Shown here: in pieces, positions 1 through 6,815 of the stretch
How positions within the stretch are numbered: position 1 is the stretch's first letter
Layout of the letters: every line of letters begins with the position of its first letter
NCBI GenBank assembly: GCA_016290175.1
Contig: JAEETD010000013.1
Coordinates: forward strand, 1-56,421
Reading direction: 5' to 3'
DNA: 56,421 bases
Source of the DNA: Prevotella sp.
Lineage (GTDB): Bacteria > Bacteroidota > Bacteroidia > Bacteroidales > Bacteroidaceae
Position numbers and translations under genes: made by a program
Notes under the pieces: model-generated
Told to the model about the DNA's origin: nothing
Databases searched by the model: none
What the model saw: the letters and a program-made list of their open reading frames with translations, nothing else

Positions 1-861
1 GGAGGTGCTATCAACTCCCAATCCATTCGCGGGTACCATAATGAAGTCACACCCGCACAAGCCCAATCAGCATCAGATGCGGTCAATCCATTCCAAGGGA
101 ACACCACAATCACAGCTTTCCCGGAGTTTCAATTCTTCATAGGTATGACCACTCTCGGCAGCTACCGTAGTGTCCAACACATGACCTTTTCCGGGTGCAG
201 CAACTTCAGCACTGTTATATTACCTTCATCCATTGTCCGCCTTGGGACGAGTTCCTTCGAGGGGACAGCCATAAACAGCATCAACTTGAAAAACGTCAGG
301 TTCATAGAGAGCAAAGCGTTCAAGGACTGCTCCCGGCTGAAGTCCATTACTATTCCTGATAGCGTACAGACTACAGGCAACTACACATTCCAAGGCTGTT
401 CGTCCTTGGAGAGCATCATCATAGGCAGGCGGGTTACTTACATCGGTTCATATACATTCTATACGTGTGGTAAGCTGAAACAAGTCGAGATACTGTCACA
501 GGTGATTACTTCAATCGGTAACTATGCGTTCCGTGAGTGCCCTTCCTTAGAAGTTCTTGAGATTCCTGATTCCGTCACGACCCTTGGTGACGGCGTGTTC
601 TCCTATAAGAAGTCCCCATGTGGACTTAGGTCATTCGTCATTCCCAAGAATGTCTCCAAGATAGGTAGTTACTGTTTTTGCACAGGTAACCGCGCATTAC
701 AATGGATAAAGTGCTTGGCATCAGTCCCGCCTGAGCTCGGGACCAACGCCTTCGATACCGGGGCGAGCTTTCCCATCTACGTTCCTCAGGCGAGCCTCAA
801 CGCTTACCGAGCGAACGAATCGTGGGCGGTGTATGGCGACAGAGTAATGCCTATCGGGTAA
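1..861 (+). CDS. BspA-type leucine-rich repeat surface protein, 5' part missing
   Basis: The reading frame is open from the first base of the window to the stop at 859-861, so the start lies outside; the ATG at 145 is only an internal Met. The protein is built of tandem LRR_5 units of about 22-24 residues with the pattern AF..C..L..I.IP.SV..IG, for example AFKDCSRLKSITIPDSV and AFRECPSLEVLEIPDSV. It ends with a typical BspA-type closing strand (IYVPQASLNAYRANESW, then VMPIG). Such proteins are usually surface-exposed or secreted and bind host or matrix molecules in Bacteroidetes; the ligand here is unknown. It converges on the helix-turn-helix gene at 869 with only 7 bp between. Lower GC than the rest of the window and the nearby tRNA suggest accessory DNA. 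Family confidence is high, function is not assigned. Confidence 0.85.
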   Translation, partial: GGAINSQSIRGYHNEVTPAQAQSASDAVNPFQGNTTITAFPEFQFFIGMTTLGSYRSVQHMTFSGCSNFSTVILPSSIVRLGTSSFEGTAINSINLKNVRFIESKAFKDCSRLKSITIPDSVQTTGNYTFQGCSSLESIIIGRRVTYIGSYTFYTCGKLKQVEILSQVITSIGNYAFRECPSLEVLEIPDSVTTLGDGVFSYKKSPCGLRSFVIPKNVSKIGSYCFCTGNRALQWIKCLASVPPELGTNAFDTGASFPIYVPQASLNAYRANESWAVYGDRVMPIG

Positions 862-868
862 CAAACTA

Positions 869-1150
869 TCAACTCCTATTCGTTTTCTTTTCCATGTAGT
901 CGAGCACCTCGCTCTTGCGGAACAAATAAACTCGCTTCCATTTGCGATGAGGGAAACCGCGTTGCCCAACCAATTTGTAGGCTGTCGAGTAACAGATACC
1001 CAAAAATTCTGCCAAGCCATCGATGCCTCTAATTACATCATCAGATTCTTCCTGCTTCACTTGGGAAACAAGACCTAACTTGTTTAATAATTCAAGTACT
1101 TTGCTTTCAATCCTTTCGTCAATCAGCAAGTCAAGTGAATTGTTTGTCAT
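869..1150 (-). CDS. Small helix-turn-helix DNA-binding protein (excisionase/DUF3853-like)
   Basis: 93 residues. The N-terminal 35 residues are helical and charged, with LIDERIESKVLELLNKLG suggesting dimerisation. Residues about 42-88 read as a MerR/excisionase-type helix-turn-helix followed by a wing (GLAEFLGICYSTAYKLV, then RKWKRVYLFRKSEVLDYM). Proteins of this build in Bacteroidales mobile elements act as excisionases or element regulators. The start is supported by AGGAGA about 8 nt upstream on the minus strand. It faces the LRR gene tail to tail and is preceded by about 300 bp of AT-rich DNA with no gene. No integrase is visible, so assignment to a mobile element is an inference. Confidence 0.75.
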   Translation of the reverse strand: MTNNSLDLLIDERIESKVLELLNKLGLVSQVKQEESDDVIRGIDGLAEFLGICYSTAYKLVGQRGFPHRKWKRVYLFRKSEVLDYMEKKTNRS

Positions 1151-1400
1151 TTAATATATCTCCTATATACCGTATTTTATAAGGTTATAGGTATCTATAT
1201 GTATCTAAGTTTATTTTTTTGCGTTTATTTTTATCTATTATCATTAACAACACAAAAACACACAAATAAAACAAAACTAATAAGAAAAAGGTGCAGTATT
1301 GAAGATTTATAATAATTTAACGAATTCAGAGGGTTTCCAAAAGCAGAAATGAAGGCTCTGAGTTCCATTTTTGTTCCTACTTTTGCAGCTACCAAAGAAA
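1151..1400. other. AT-rich gene-free stretch
   Basis: I see no credible gene here. The stretch has long A/T runs (around 1205-1240 and 1255-1290) and much lower GC than the tatD side. It would hold the promoter of the helix-turn-helix gene, but I could not pick a convincing -7 box for it. A plus-strand promoter-like box lies at 1378-1385 just before a terminator. Confidence 0.5.
1378..1385 (+). promoter_or_regulatory. Promoter-like -7 box TACTTTTG without a gene
   Basis: TACTTTTG fits the Bacteroidetes consensus TAnnTTTG and is followed by GCAGC, as in the tRNA-Ser promoter at 1551-1558. It points at the hairpin terminator at 1401-1433, so any transcript would be only some tens of bases long. 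It could be a leftover of a gene displaced by insertion or a chance match. Confidence 0.3.
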
Positions 1401-1440
1401 AAACCTCTGTAAACGCTTGATTTACAGAGGTTTTTTATAT
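1401..1440 (-). terminator. Intrinsic terminator of tRNA-Ser
   Basis: AAACCTCTGTAAA (1401-1413) pairs perfectly with TTTACAGAGGTTT (1421-1433) around a 7-nt loop. T-runs flank it on both strands. It lies 14 bp beyond the tRNA 3' end and should also stop plus-strand transcription. Confidence 0.8.
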
Positions 1441-1446
1441 TTCCTG

Positions 1447-1534
1447 CGGAGAGAACAGGATTCGAACCTGCGAACCAGTTTTGCCGGTTACACGCTTTCC
1501 AGGCGTGCCTCTTCAACCACTCGAGCACCTCTCC
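1447..1534 (-). tRNA. tRNA-Ser (anticodon GGA)
   Basis: An 88-nt cloverleaf on the minus strand. The acceptor stem GGAGAGG pairs with TCTCTCC (G-U at the last pair) and the discriminator base is G. The anticodon stem CACGC/GCGTG frames loop CTGGAAA with anticodon GGA. There is a long variable arm typical of serine tRNAs, and the T arm carries GGTTCGAATCC. CCA is not fully encoded (GCA follows the stem). It reads UCC, and UCU by wobble. The promoter TACCTTTG lies 17 bp upstream. Its 3' side borders AT-rich DNA with accessory-looking genes; tRNA 3' ends are common integration targets. Confidence 0.97.
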
Positions 1535-1550
1535 TTTGGATTAGCGGCTG

Positions 1551-1558
1551 CAAAGGTA
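1551..1558 (-). promoter_or_regulatory. -7 promoter box of tRNA-Ser
   Basis: On the minus strand TACCTTTG matches TAnnTTTG, followed by CAGCC, and ends 17 bp before the first base of the tRNA. I could not define a -33 element. Confidence 0.7.
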
Positions 1559-1566
1559 ATAATTTA

Positions 1567-1594
1567 AAGTGAAAAGTGAAAAGTGGAAAGTGAA
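1567..1594. repeat. Heptamer tandem repeat AAGTGAA x4
   Basis: Four 7-bp units (one with GGA for GAA) between the tRNA-Ser promoter and the end of tatD. Same family as 9025-9045, 10900-10927, 26307-26340 and 27290-27317. Confidence 0.85.
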
Positions 1595-1610
1595 AAATTA
1601 ATATTCTTTA

Positions 1611-2483
1611 TCATTTTAGGCCGAAGAGGCGGGTGACGTTGGCATTGGTTATCGCGCAGACGGTTTCCTCGCTGACACCATAGCACTCAGCCATTTTCCG
1701 CAACACCTCGAGGACGAAAGCCGGTTCGTTGCGCTGGCCCCGATGGGGCACGGGTGCCATATAGGGGGCATCGGTCTCGAGGACAATACGGTCGAGGGGA
1801 ACGGCAGACGGCAGGGTCGTGGGGAGATTGGATTTCTTAAAGGTCAGCACGCCTCCGATACCCAGCAGGAAACGGTCGAACTGGAGCAGTTCGCGGGCCT
1901 CAATCTCATTGCCTGTAAAACAATGGAACACACCTCCGGGCAGGTCGCTGGCATACCGCTTGAGAATGGTCACCATCTCGTTCTGTGCCTTGCGACAGTG
2001 GATCATCAGGGGCAGACGTGTCTCTACCGACCAGCGCACCTGCTCCTCGAAGGCCTCCAGCTGCTCCTGTTCGAACTCGCGGCTCCAATAGAAGTCGAGG
2101 CCGACTTCGCCGATGGCGATGATGGGTGATGGGTGATGGGTGATGGATGATGGATGATGGGTGATGGGTGATGGATGATGGATGATGGATGATGGGTGAT
2201 GGATGATGGGTGATGGGTGATGGAAGATGGATGATTTGAGCTGCGCGAGGATTTCAGGCCAATCGGAGCGGACCTCCTCGGGATGGAGGCCGAGCATGGG
2301 ATAGCAATAGCCGGGGTACTGGCTGCAGAGGTCGAGGACCGTCTGACACGACTTGAGGTCGATGCCGGGCACGAGCACCTTCGTGACGCCTGCCTCACGG
2401 GCACGGGCCACTACCTCGTCAAGGTCGGCAGCGAACTCCTCACCATCCAGATGACAATGTGTATCGATAAAGGAGAGCATCAC
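1611..2483 (-). CDS. tatD: TatD family metal-dependent hydrolase/DNase with internal repeat
   Basis: 290 residues, TIM-barrel amidohydrolase-like hydrolase; TatD proteins are cytosolic metal-dependent 3'-5' exonucleases linked to DNA quality control. Visible metal ligands: THCH (residues 8-11), GEVGLD (126-131, the Glu), IHCRKA, VFHCFTG, and ETDAPYMAP near the C-terminus. The family is usually about 255-265 residues. The excess is explained by a repeat-encoded stretch at about residues 84-122, made of HHPSPII, HHPSSII and HHPSPIT units, just before the conserved GEVGLD strand. The ATG at 2481-2483 overlaps the stop of the upstream prenyl synthase gene by 4 bp, so translation is probably coupled; a second Met follows directly. 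The repeat has a 7-bp period, so loss or gain of one unit would shift the frame. Confidence 0.93.
   Translation of the reverse strand: MMLSFIDTHCHLDGEEFAADLDEVVARAREAGVTKVLVPGIDLKSCQTVLDLCSQYPGYCYPMLGLHPEEVRSDWPEILAQLKSSIFHHPSPIIHHPSSIIHHPSPITHHPSSITHHPSPIIAIGEVGLDFYWSREFEQEQLEAFEEQVRWSVETRLPLMIHCRKAQNEMVTILKRYASDLPGGVFHCFTGNEIEARELLQFDRFLLGIGGVLTFKKSNLPTTLPSAVPLDRIVLETDAPYMAPVPHRGQRNEPAFVLEVLRKMAECYGVSEETVCAITNANVTRLFGLK
2118..2236. repeat. Heptamer tandem repeat GATGATG/GGTGATG x17 inside tatD
   Basis: About 17 consecutive 7-bp units, nearly all GATGATG or GGTGATG, the last two being degenerate. Read on the coding (minus) strand they give a seven-residue peptide repeat of the HHPS(P/S)I(I/T) type. 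It is a tandem array without spacers, hence not CRISPR. Confidence 0.95.
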
Positions 2484-3454
2484 GACTGGCGGTTCATCAT
2501 CTGGGCAATATACTGGCGAAGGATGGTCTTACGCTCCTCAGGAACCTGTACGCGGTCGAGATACTGACAACCCTGTTCGAAATACCAGTTGATGCGCTCC
2601 TCGCAAAGCTGACGGATACCTATTTCATTATAGAGCTTCGTGACAGCAGCCACCTTCTCCGCACGGTCGAAGGTCTTGGCTTCGATCCACCGGGTAAGTT
2701 CGGCATGCTGCTCCGGATTGGACAGGTTGAGGGCGTTGATGAGCATATAGGTCTTCTTGTTCGACGTGATGTCGCCACCGATATTCTTACCGAACACCTT
2801 CGGGTCGCCATAGACATCGAGCAGGTCATCCTGCAACTGGAAGGCCAGTCCGATCTGTTCACCCGTCTTATAGAGATTGGCCAGATCGTCAGCAGAAGCA
2901 CCGGCCATGATGCCTCCCATCTTCAGCGCACAGGCCAGCAGGACACTCGTCTTCAGACGGATCATCTCGATGTACTCCGCCTCGGTCACGTCGTCGCGCG
3001 TCTCAAACTCCACGTCGAACTGCTGTCCCTCACCGATCTCGAATGTGGTCTGCAGGAAGATGTCCATCACATCCTTCAGTTTGTCGGCCTCGCAGGCCCC
3101 TACCCGCTCGAAGGCCTGCAGCAGCATGGTATCGCCCGAAAGGATGGCCTGATTGGCATTCCACTTCTTATGAACGGTGGTGTGGCCGCGACGCATGTCG
3201 GCCTGATCCATCAGGTCGTCGTGGAGCAACGTGAAGTTGTGATAGGTCTCCACACCGATGGCCTGCGACATGATCCGCTCCGGATCCTCGCGGTAGAGGT
3301 TATAGGCCAGGAGCATCAGTACGGGACGGATGCGCTTGCCACCCAACGACAACACATATTGTATCGGGTCGTAGAGCGTTCGTGGCTGACGGTCATAAGC
3401 GAGGTTCTCCAGGGCCTCGTTCACCTTTCTGAGCAAATCTTCTGAGCTATACAT
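2480..3454 (-). CDS. Polyprenyl (all-trans) diphosphate synthase
   Basis: 324 residues, the usual size for IspA/IspB-type enzymes. These condense isopentenyl diphosphate with an allylic diphosphate to give farnesyl to octaprenyl diphosphate for quinones and cell-wall carriers, in the cytosol. The first aspartate-rich motif is DDLMD (residues 79-83) followed by RRGHTT; the second is QLQDDLLD, then FGKNIGGDI. GGKRIRP (38-44) binds isopentenyl diphosphate. Chain length cannot be told from the sequence. It lies between tonB (30 bp upstream) and tatD (4-bp overlap), so the three probably form one transcript from the promoter at 4190-4197. Confidence 0.93.
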   Translation of the reverse strand: MYSSEDLLRKVNEALENLAYDRQPRTLYDPIQYVLSLGGKRIRPVLMLLAYNLYREDPERIMSQAIGVETYHNFTLLHDDLMDQADMRRGHTTVHKKWNANQAILSGDTMLLQAFERVGACEADKLKDVMDIFLQTTFEIGEGQQFDVEFETRDDVTEAEYIEMIRLKTSVLLACALKMGGIMAGASADDLANLYKTGEQIGLAFQLQDDLLDVYGDPKVFGKNIGGDITSNKKTYMLINALNLSNPEQHAELTRWIEAKTFDRAEKVAAVTKLYNEIGIRQLCEERINWYFEQGCQYLDRVQVPEERKTILRQYIAQMMNRQS

Positions 3455-3467
3455 ATATTCTTGAATT

Positions 3468-3494
3468 TATAGTTACTATAGTTACTATAGTTTA
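3468..3494. repeat. 9-bp tandem repeat TATAGTTAC x3 with adjoining inverted repeat
   Basis: Three 9-bp units straddle the tonB stop and the gap before the prenyl synthase start. The last unit also begins a perfect inverted repeat CTATAGTTT-AA-AAACTATAG (3485-3504) that contains the TAG stop of tonB. Confidence 0.8.
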
Positions 3495-4147
3495 AAAACT
3501 ATAGGGATGCAGACCTGCGTGCGACAGGGCTTGGCATCCATCAGGCCGGCCTTCCACTTAGGCATCAGCCTCAACACCCGCAGGGCCTCGCGGTCGCAGG
3601 AGGGGTCGAGCTTCTTGATGACCTGAAGCTCATTGATGGTGCCGTCCTTTTCGACGATGAACTGAGCCACCACCTTGCCCTGTATCTTGCGCTGTTGGGC
3701 AGAGGGCGGATAGCGCAGGTTCTTGGTGAGCCACTTCATGAACTCAACGGCACCGCCAGGGAACTGCGGGAGATCCTCGACCACACGGAAATCAACCGGC
3801 TCGTCATACATATCGACGGCCTCGGGCAGTTTCTCTTCCTCCTCAGGCTTGGGCGGTTCCTGCATCTCAGCAGGGGCAGGCTCCACCTCCTCGGGCGGAA
3901 TCTCCACATCTTCCTCGACGGGATTCACCTCCTCGGACTTCACCTCGGGGGGTGTCTCCTCGGTGGGCTTCATCATCGGCACCTCGTTCTCGTCGCGATG
4001 CAGCGGAGAGAGTTCCATCTCGGCCTCGAGATCATCCTCCATATCGAAGAAATGCCAGCCGCTGTCGCCACTGTTCCATTCCAGCGCGACAAACAGACAG
4101 GCGAGGACAAAGATCAAGCCAAGCAGGAAATTGGTGGTCCTGTTCAT
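3485..4147 (-). CDS. tonB: TonB-family energy transducer
   Basis: 220 residues from ATG 4147; a longer frame back to 4192 is rejected because it runs into the -7 promoter box. One N-terminal membrane anchor (FLLGLIFVLACLFVAL, about residues 6-22) is followed by a Pro/Glu-rich periplasmic spacer (about 45-120) and a C-terminal TonB_C domain (about 125-220: FPGG, LRYPPSAQQRKIQGKVVAQF, then VCIPIVF). TonB couples the proton-motive force to outer-membrane receptors. No exbB/exbD is adjacent, so it probably works with a complex encoded elsewhere. First gene of the tonB - prenyl synthase - tatD operon. Confidence 0.9.
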   Translation of the reverse strand: MNRTTNFLLGLIFVLACLFVALEWNSGDSGWHFFDMEDDLEAEMELSPLHRDENEVPMMKPTEETPPEVKSEEVNPVEEDVEIPPEEVEPAPAEMQEPPKPEEEEKLPEAVDMYDEPVDFRVVEDLPQFPGGAVEFMKWLTKNLRYPPSAQQRKIQGKVVAQFIVEKDGTINELQVIKKLDPSCDREALRVLRLMPKWKAGLMDAKPCRTQVCIPIVFKL

Positions 4148-4189
4148 AATAAATCTGCCTTTTCTTCCGTTAATATCTAAAACCGAGTG

Positions 4190-4197
4190 CAAAATTA
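4190..4197 (-). promoter_or_regulatory. -7 promoter box of the tonB operon
   Basis: Minus-strand TAATTTTG fits TAnnTTTG; transcription would begin near 4185, leaving a leader of about 35 nt before ATG 4147. Back to back with the porQ promoter. Confidence 0.6.
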
Positions 4198-4210
4198 AGA
4201 AAAAAAGCAG

Positions 4211-4218
4211 TAACTTTG
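4211..4218 (+). promoter_or_regulatory. -7 promoter box of porQ-cmk
   Basis: TAACTTTG followed by CACC, 22 bp before the porQ ATG; exact match to TAnnTTTG. Confidence 0.7.
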
Positions 4219-4240
4219 CACCGAAATTAGGAATATTTAG

Positions 4241-5185
4241 ATGAAAAGAGCCGTTTTTACCATCATTTCATTGATCAGCGCACTTCTGACGTATGCTCAG
4301 GAGAGCCGGACGGCCTATAACTTCCTGCGTCTGCCCGTGAGTGCCCATGTGGCTGCCCTCGGTGGCGACAACATCTCCATCGTAGAGGACGACGCCACTC
4401 TCATCTTCCATAACCCTGCCCTCATCAACGAGGTGAGCGACCGCACCATCAACCTCAACTACATGACCTATATGGAGGGGGCCAAGACCGCCAGTGCCGC
4501 TTTTGTGAAGGCAGCTGGAGAACGGGGAACCTGGGGTGTGAGTGCGCAGTACATGGATTATGGCGAGATAAAGGAAATGAGTTGGGACAACACCCAGCTA
4601 GGAGAGTTCTCTGCCCGTGACATCGCAGTGGCAGGCTCCTATGCCTATGCCCTGAGCAACCGTTTCTCGGGTGGTATTACGGCCCGGTTCATCACCTCCC
4701 ACCTTGCCAGCTATAACTCCCTGGCCGTAGGCATTGATCTCGGTCTGAACTATTATCTGGAGGAAAGCGAACTGAGCATCTCGGCTGTGGCCAGGAATCT
4801 GGGCGGACAGATCAAGGCATACGATGATGAGTTTGAACGCATTCCCCTCGACCTGCAGATCGGTCTGAGCAAACGACTGCTCAACTCTCCCTTGCGATTC
4901 TCCGCCACCCTGAGTCGTCTCAACGACTGGAGCTACGGCATCGGGAAGCACCTCGCCATCGGTGCCGACCTTATTCTCTCGCCTACCATCTACCTGGCAG
5001 CCGGCTATAACTTCCGACGCGCCTCGGAGATGAAGATCAGCGACAGCGAGGGAGAGAGCAGCCACGGGGCAGGACTGTCGCTGGGCGGCGGACTGTCGCT
5101 CGAACGCTTCAAGCTGCACATCGGATACGCCAAGTATCATGTCAGCGCCAATAGTCTGTTAATAAACGTATCCTATACATTATGA
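4241..5185 (+). CDS. porQ: Type IX secretion system protein PorQ
   Basis: 314 residues with a signal peptide ([20 protein letters not shown]) and an outer-membrane beta-barrel of the PorV/PorQ-like class: [25 protein letters not shown], and alternating amphipathic strands to the end (LINVSYTL). PorQ attaches, with PorZ, to the type IX secretion machinery at the outer membrane and helps process secreted cargo. The N-terminal AALGG and FHNPALI signatures are what I rely on. The stop overlaps the cmk start by 4 bp (ATGA). The arrangement suggests a porQ-cmk transcript from the promoter at 4211. It fits the secretion-tail-like C-termini seen elsewhere in the window. Confidence 0.88.
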   Translation: MKRAVFTIISLISALLTYAQESRTAYNFLRLPVSAHVAALGGDNISIVEDDATLIFHNPALINEVSDRTINLNYMTYMEGAKTASAAFVKAAGERGTWGVSAQYMDYGEIKEMSWDNTQLGEFSARDIAVAGSYAYALSNRFSGGITARFITSHLASYNSLAVGIDLGLNYYLEESELSISAVARNLGGQIKAYDDEFERIPLDLQIGLSKRLLNSPLRFSATLSRLNDWSYGIGKHLAIGADLILSPTIYLAAGYNFRRASEMKISDSEGESSHGAGLSLGGGLSLERFKLHIGYAKYHVSANSLLINVSYTL

Positions 5186-5877
5186 AGAAAATCACCATCG
5201 CCATCGACGGCCACAGCTCCTGTGGAAAGAGCACTATGGCCAAGGACCTTGCCCGTGAGGTCGGCTACATCTATGTTGACACGGGTGCCATGTACCGTAG
5301 CGTCACCCTCTATGCCCTGCGAAAAGGACTGTTTGAGGCTGACGGCAGTGTGAAGACCCAGGAACTGGAGGCGGAGATGCCCAATATCCACATCTCCTTC
5401 CAGTTGAATGCAGAGACCGGACGTCCTGACACATACCTGAACGGTGAGTGTGTGGAGAAGGAGATCCGCTCGCTGGAGGTGAGCAGTCATGTCAGTCCCA
5501 TCGCTGCTATCGGATTCGTGCGTCGTGCCCTTGTGGCCCAGCAGCAACAGATGGGCAAGGACAAGGGTGTGGTGATGGACGGACGCGACATCGGAACCGT
5601 GGTCTTCCCGGATGCCGAGCTGAAGGTGTTTGTCACCGCCTCTGCCGAAGTACGTGCCCAGCGCCGTTATGACGAACTGAAGGCCAAGGGGATGCCTGCT
5701 GATTACGATGATATCCTGAAGAACGTGCAGGAGCGCGACTATATCGACTCCCACCGCGAGGAATCGCCGTTGCGTCAGGCGGAGGATGCCATCCTCTTAG
5801 ACAATTCGAACATGACGATAGCGGAGCAGAAAGAATGGCTGCTCGAACAATTCAAGAGCGCTGCATCTTCAGTATAG
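5182..5877 (+). CDS. cmk: Cytidylate kinase
   Basis: 231 residues, the usual size. Phosphorylates CMP/dCMP with ATP in the cytosol. P-loop GHSSCGKST (residues 10-18), substrate motif [19 protein letters not shown] in the NMP-binding region, [13 protein letters not shown], and [19 protein letters not shown]. Overlaps porQ by 4 bp and runs 26 bp into the 3' end of the convergent ispH gene, so the last eight codons of each gene are antisense to each other. Confidence 0.96.
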   Translation: MKKITIAIDGHSSCGKSTMAKDLAREVGYIYVDTGAMYRSVTLYALRKGLFEADGSVKTQELEAEMPNIHISFQLNAETGRPDTYLNGECVEKEIRSLEVSSHVSPIAAIGFVRRALVAQQQQMGKDKGVVMDGRDIGTVVFPDAELKVFVTASAEVRAQRRYDELKAKGMPADYDDILKNVQERDYIDSHREESPLRQAEDAILLDNSNMTIAEQKEWLLEQFKSAASSV

Positions 5878-6760
5878 CGTCGCGCGACTGCTCCATCAGC
5901 CATTTGGGGGTGGAGGTCGCCCCGCAGATGCCTACCGTCTCAATACCGTCGAGCCACTCAGGCAGAATCTCCTCAGGATCCTCGATAAGATGGCTGTTGG
6001 GATTAACCTGCAGGCATTCGTTGAAAAGCACCTTACCGTTACTGCTCTTCTTGCCACACACGAACAGGATCAGGTCATGGCGCGAAGCAAACTGCGAGAT
6101 GTTCGGCATACGGTTGGCCACCGAACGGCAGATGGTGTCGAAACTCTCGAAGTGGGCATCGGGGGAGATGTGCGACTGGATATAGTCGATGATCCGGTGA
6201 TACTCATCGAGCGACTTCGTGGTCTGCGAATAGAGATAGATATCACGGGTGAAGTCAAGGCGTCCGACCTCATCGAAACTCTCGATGACGATGGCCGATG
6301 ATTGCGTCTGTCCCACGAGTCCAAGCACCTCCGCATGACCACGCTTACCGAAGATGACGATCTGGGGACATTGAACATTGACCATTGAACATTGAACATT
6401 GACCATTGAACATTGAGCATTATTATTATCGTACTGGCGTTTGATGCGTTTCTGCAACTGGAGCACCACGGGACAGGTGGCGTCGATGATCTCAATATTG
6501 TTCCTGCGTGCCAGTTCGTAGGTCTCAGGGGGTTCACCGTGAGCTCGTAACAACACCTTCACATCGTGCAGTTCACGCATCTCGTCATGTTTGATGGTGA
6601 CGAGTCCCATCTCCCGGAGACGGTCACACTCCATACCGTTGTGTACGATATCACCCAGACAATAGAGTTTATTGCCAAGTGCCAGTTCTTCTTCAGCTTT
6701 CTTGATGGCGGTGGTCACACCGAAGCAGAACCCGCTCCCATTATCTATTTCTATTTGCAT
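5852..6760 (-). CDS. ispH: 4-hydroxy-3-methylbut-2-enyl diphosphate reductase
   Basis: 302 residues, last step of the MEP isoprenoid pathway (HMBPP to IPP and DMAPP), a [4Fe-4S] enzyme. The three cluster cysteines are seen in GFCFGV (Cys12), ATCPVV (Cys96) and GICGATSTP (Cys279); the substrate histidines are in DIVHNG (40) and RAHGEPP (74). Residues about 113-132 are an oddity: NVQCSMV twice in tandem, encoded by a 7-bp repeat, between the Cys96 helix and the [12 protein letters not shown] strand. The extra cysteines there are not cluster ligands. Last gene of the macroglobulin - DUF1573 - meaB - ispH unit, 34 bp after meaB, the gap being filled by an 11-bp repeat. Confidence 0.95.
   Translation of the reverse strand: MQIEIDNGSGFCFGVTTAIKKAEEELALGNKLYCLGDIVHNGMECDRLREMGLVTIKHDEMRELHDVKVLLRAHGEPPETYELARRNNIEIIDATCPVVLQLQKRIKRQYDNNNAQCSMVNVQCSMVNVQCPQIVIFGKRGHAEVLGLVGQTQSSAIVIESFDEVGRLDFTRDIYLYSQTTKSLDEYHRIIDYIQSHISPDAHFESFDTICRSVANRMPNISQFASRHDLILFVCGKKSSNGKVLFNECLQVNPNSHLIEDPEEILPEWLDGIETVGICGATSTPKWLMEQSRDAILKMQRS
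6370..6421. repeat. Heptamer tandem repeat ATTGAAC/ATTGACC x7 inside ispH
   Basis: Seven full 7-bp units plus a partial one; the coding strand reads GTTCAAT/GGTCAAT. It encodes the NVQCSMV peptide repeat in IspH. Confidence 0.93.
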
Positions 6761-6771
6761 ACATTTGTCCC

Positions 6772-6815
6772 TTTAACTCCTCTTTAACTACCCTTTAACT
6801 CCTCTTTAACTCCTC
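6772..6815. repeat. 11-bp tandem repeat TTTAACTCCTC x4 at the meaB-ispH junction
   Basis: Four 11-bp units (the second ends ACCC). On the minus strand each reads GAGGAGTTAAA, so the array supplies several purine-rich, ribosome-binding-site-like segments upstream of ispH as well as the last codons and the TAA of meaB. Confidence 0.9.

Noticed and set aside
869..1150. Toxin-antitoxin module
   Set aside because: A lone helix-turn-helix gene with no partner toxin on the same strand.
1307..1528. 73-codon open frame covering the tRNA-Ser
   Set aside because: It is the sense strand of the tRNA read as protein; the cloverleaf explains the sequence.
2118..2236. CRISPR array
   Set aside because: Units of 7 bp are contiguous, without spacers, and in a coding frame.
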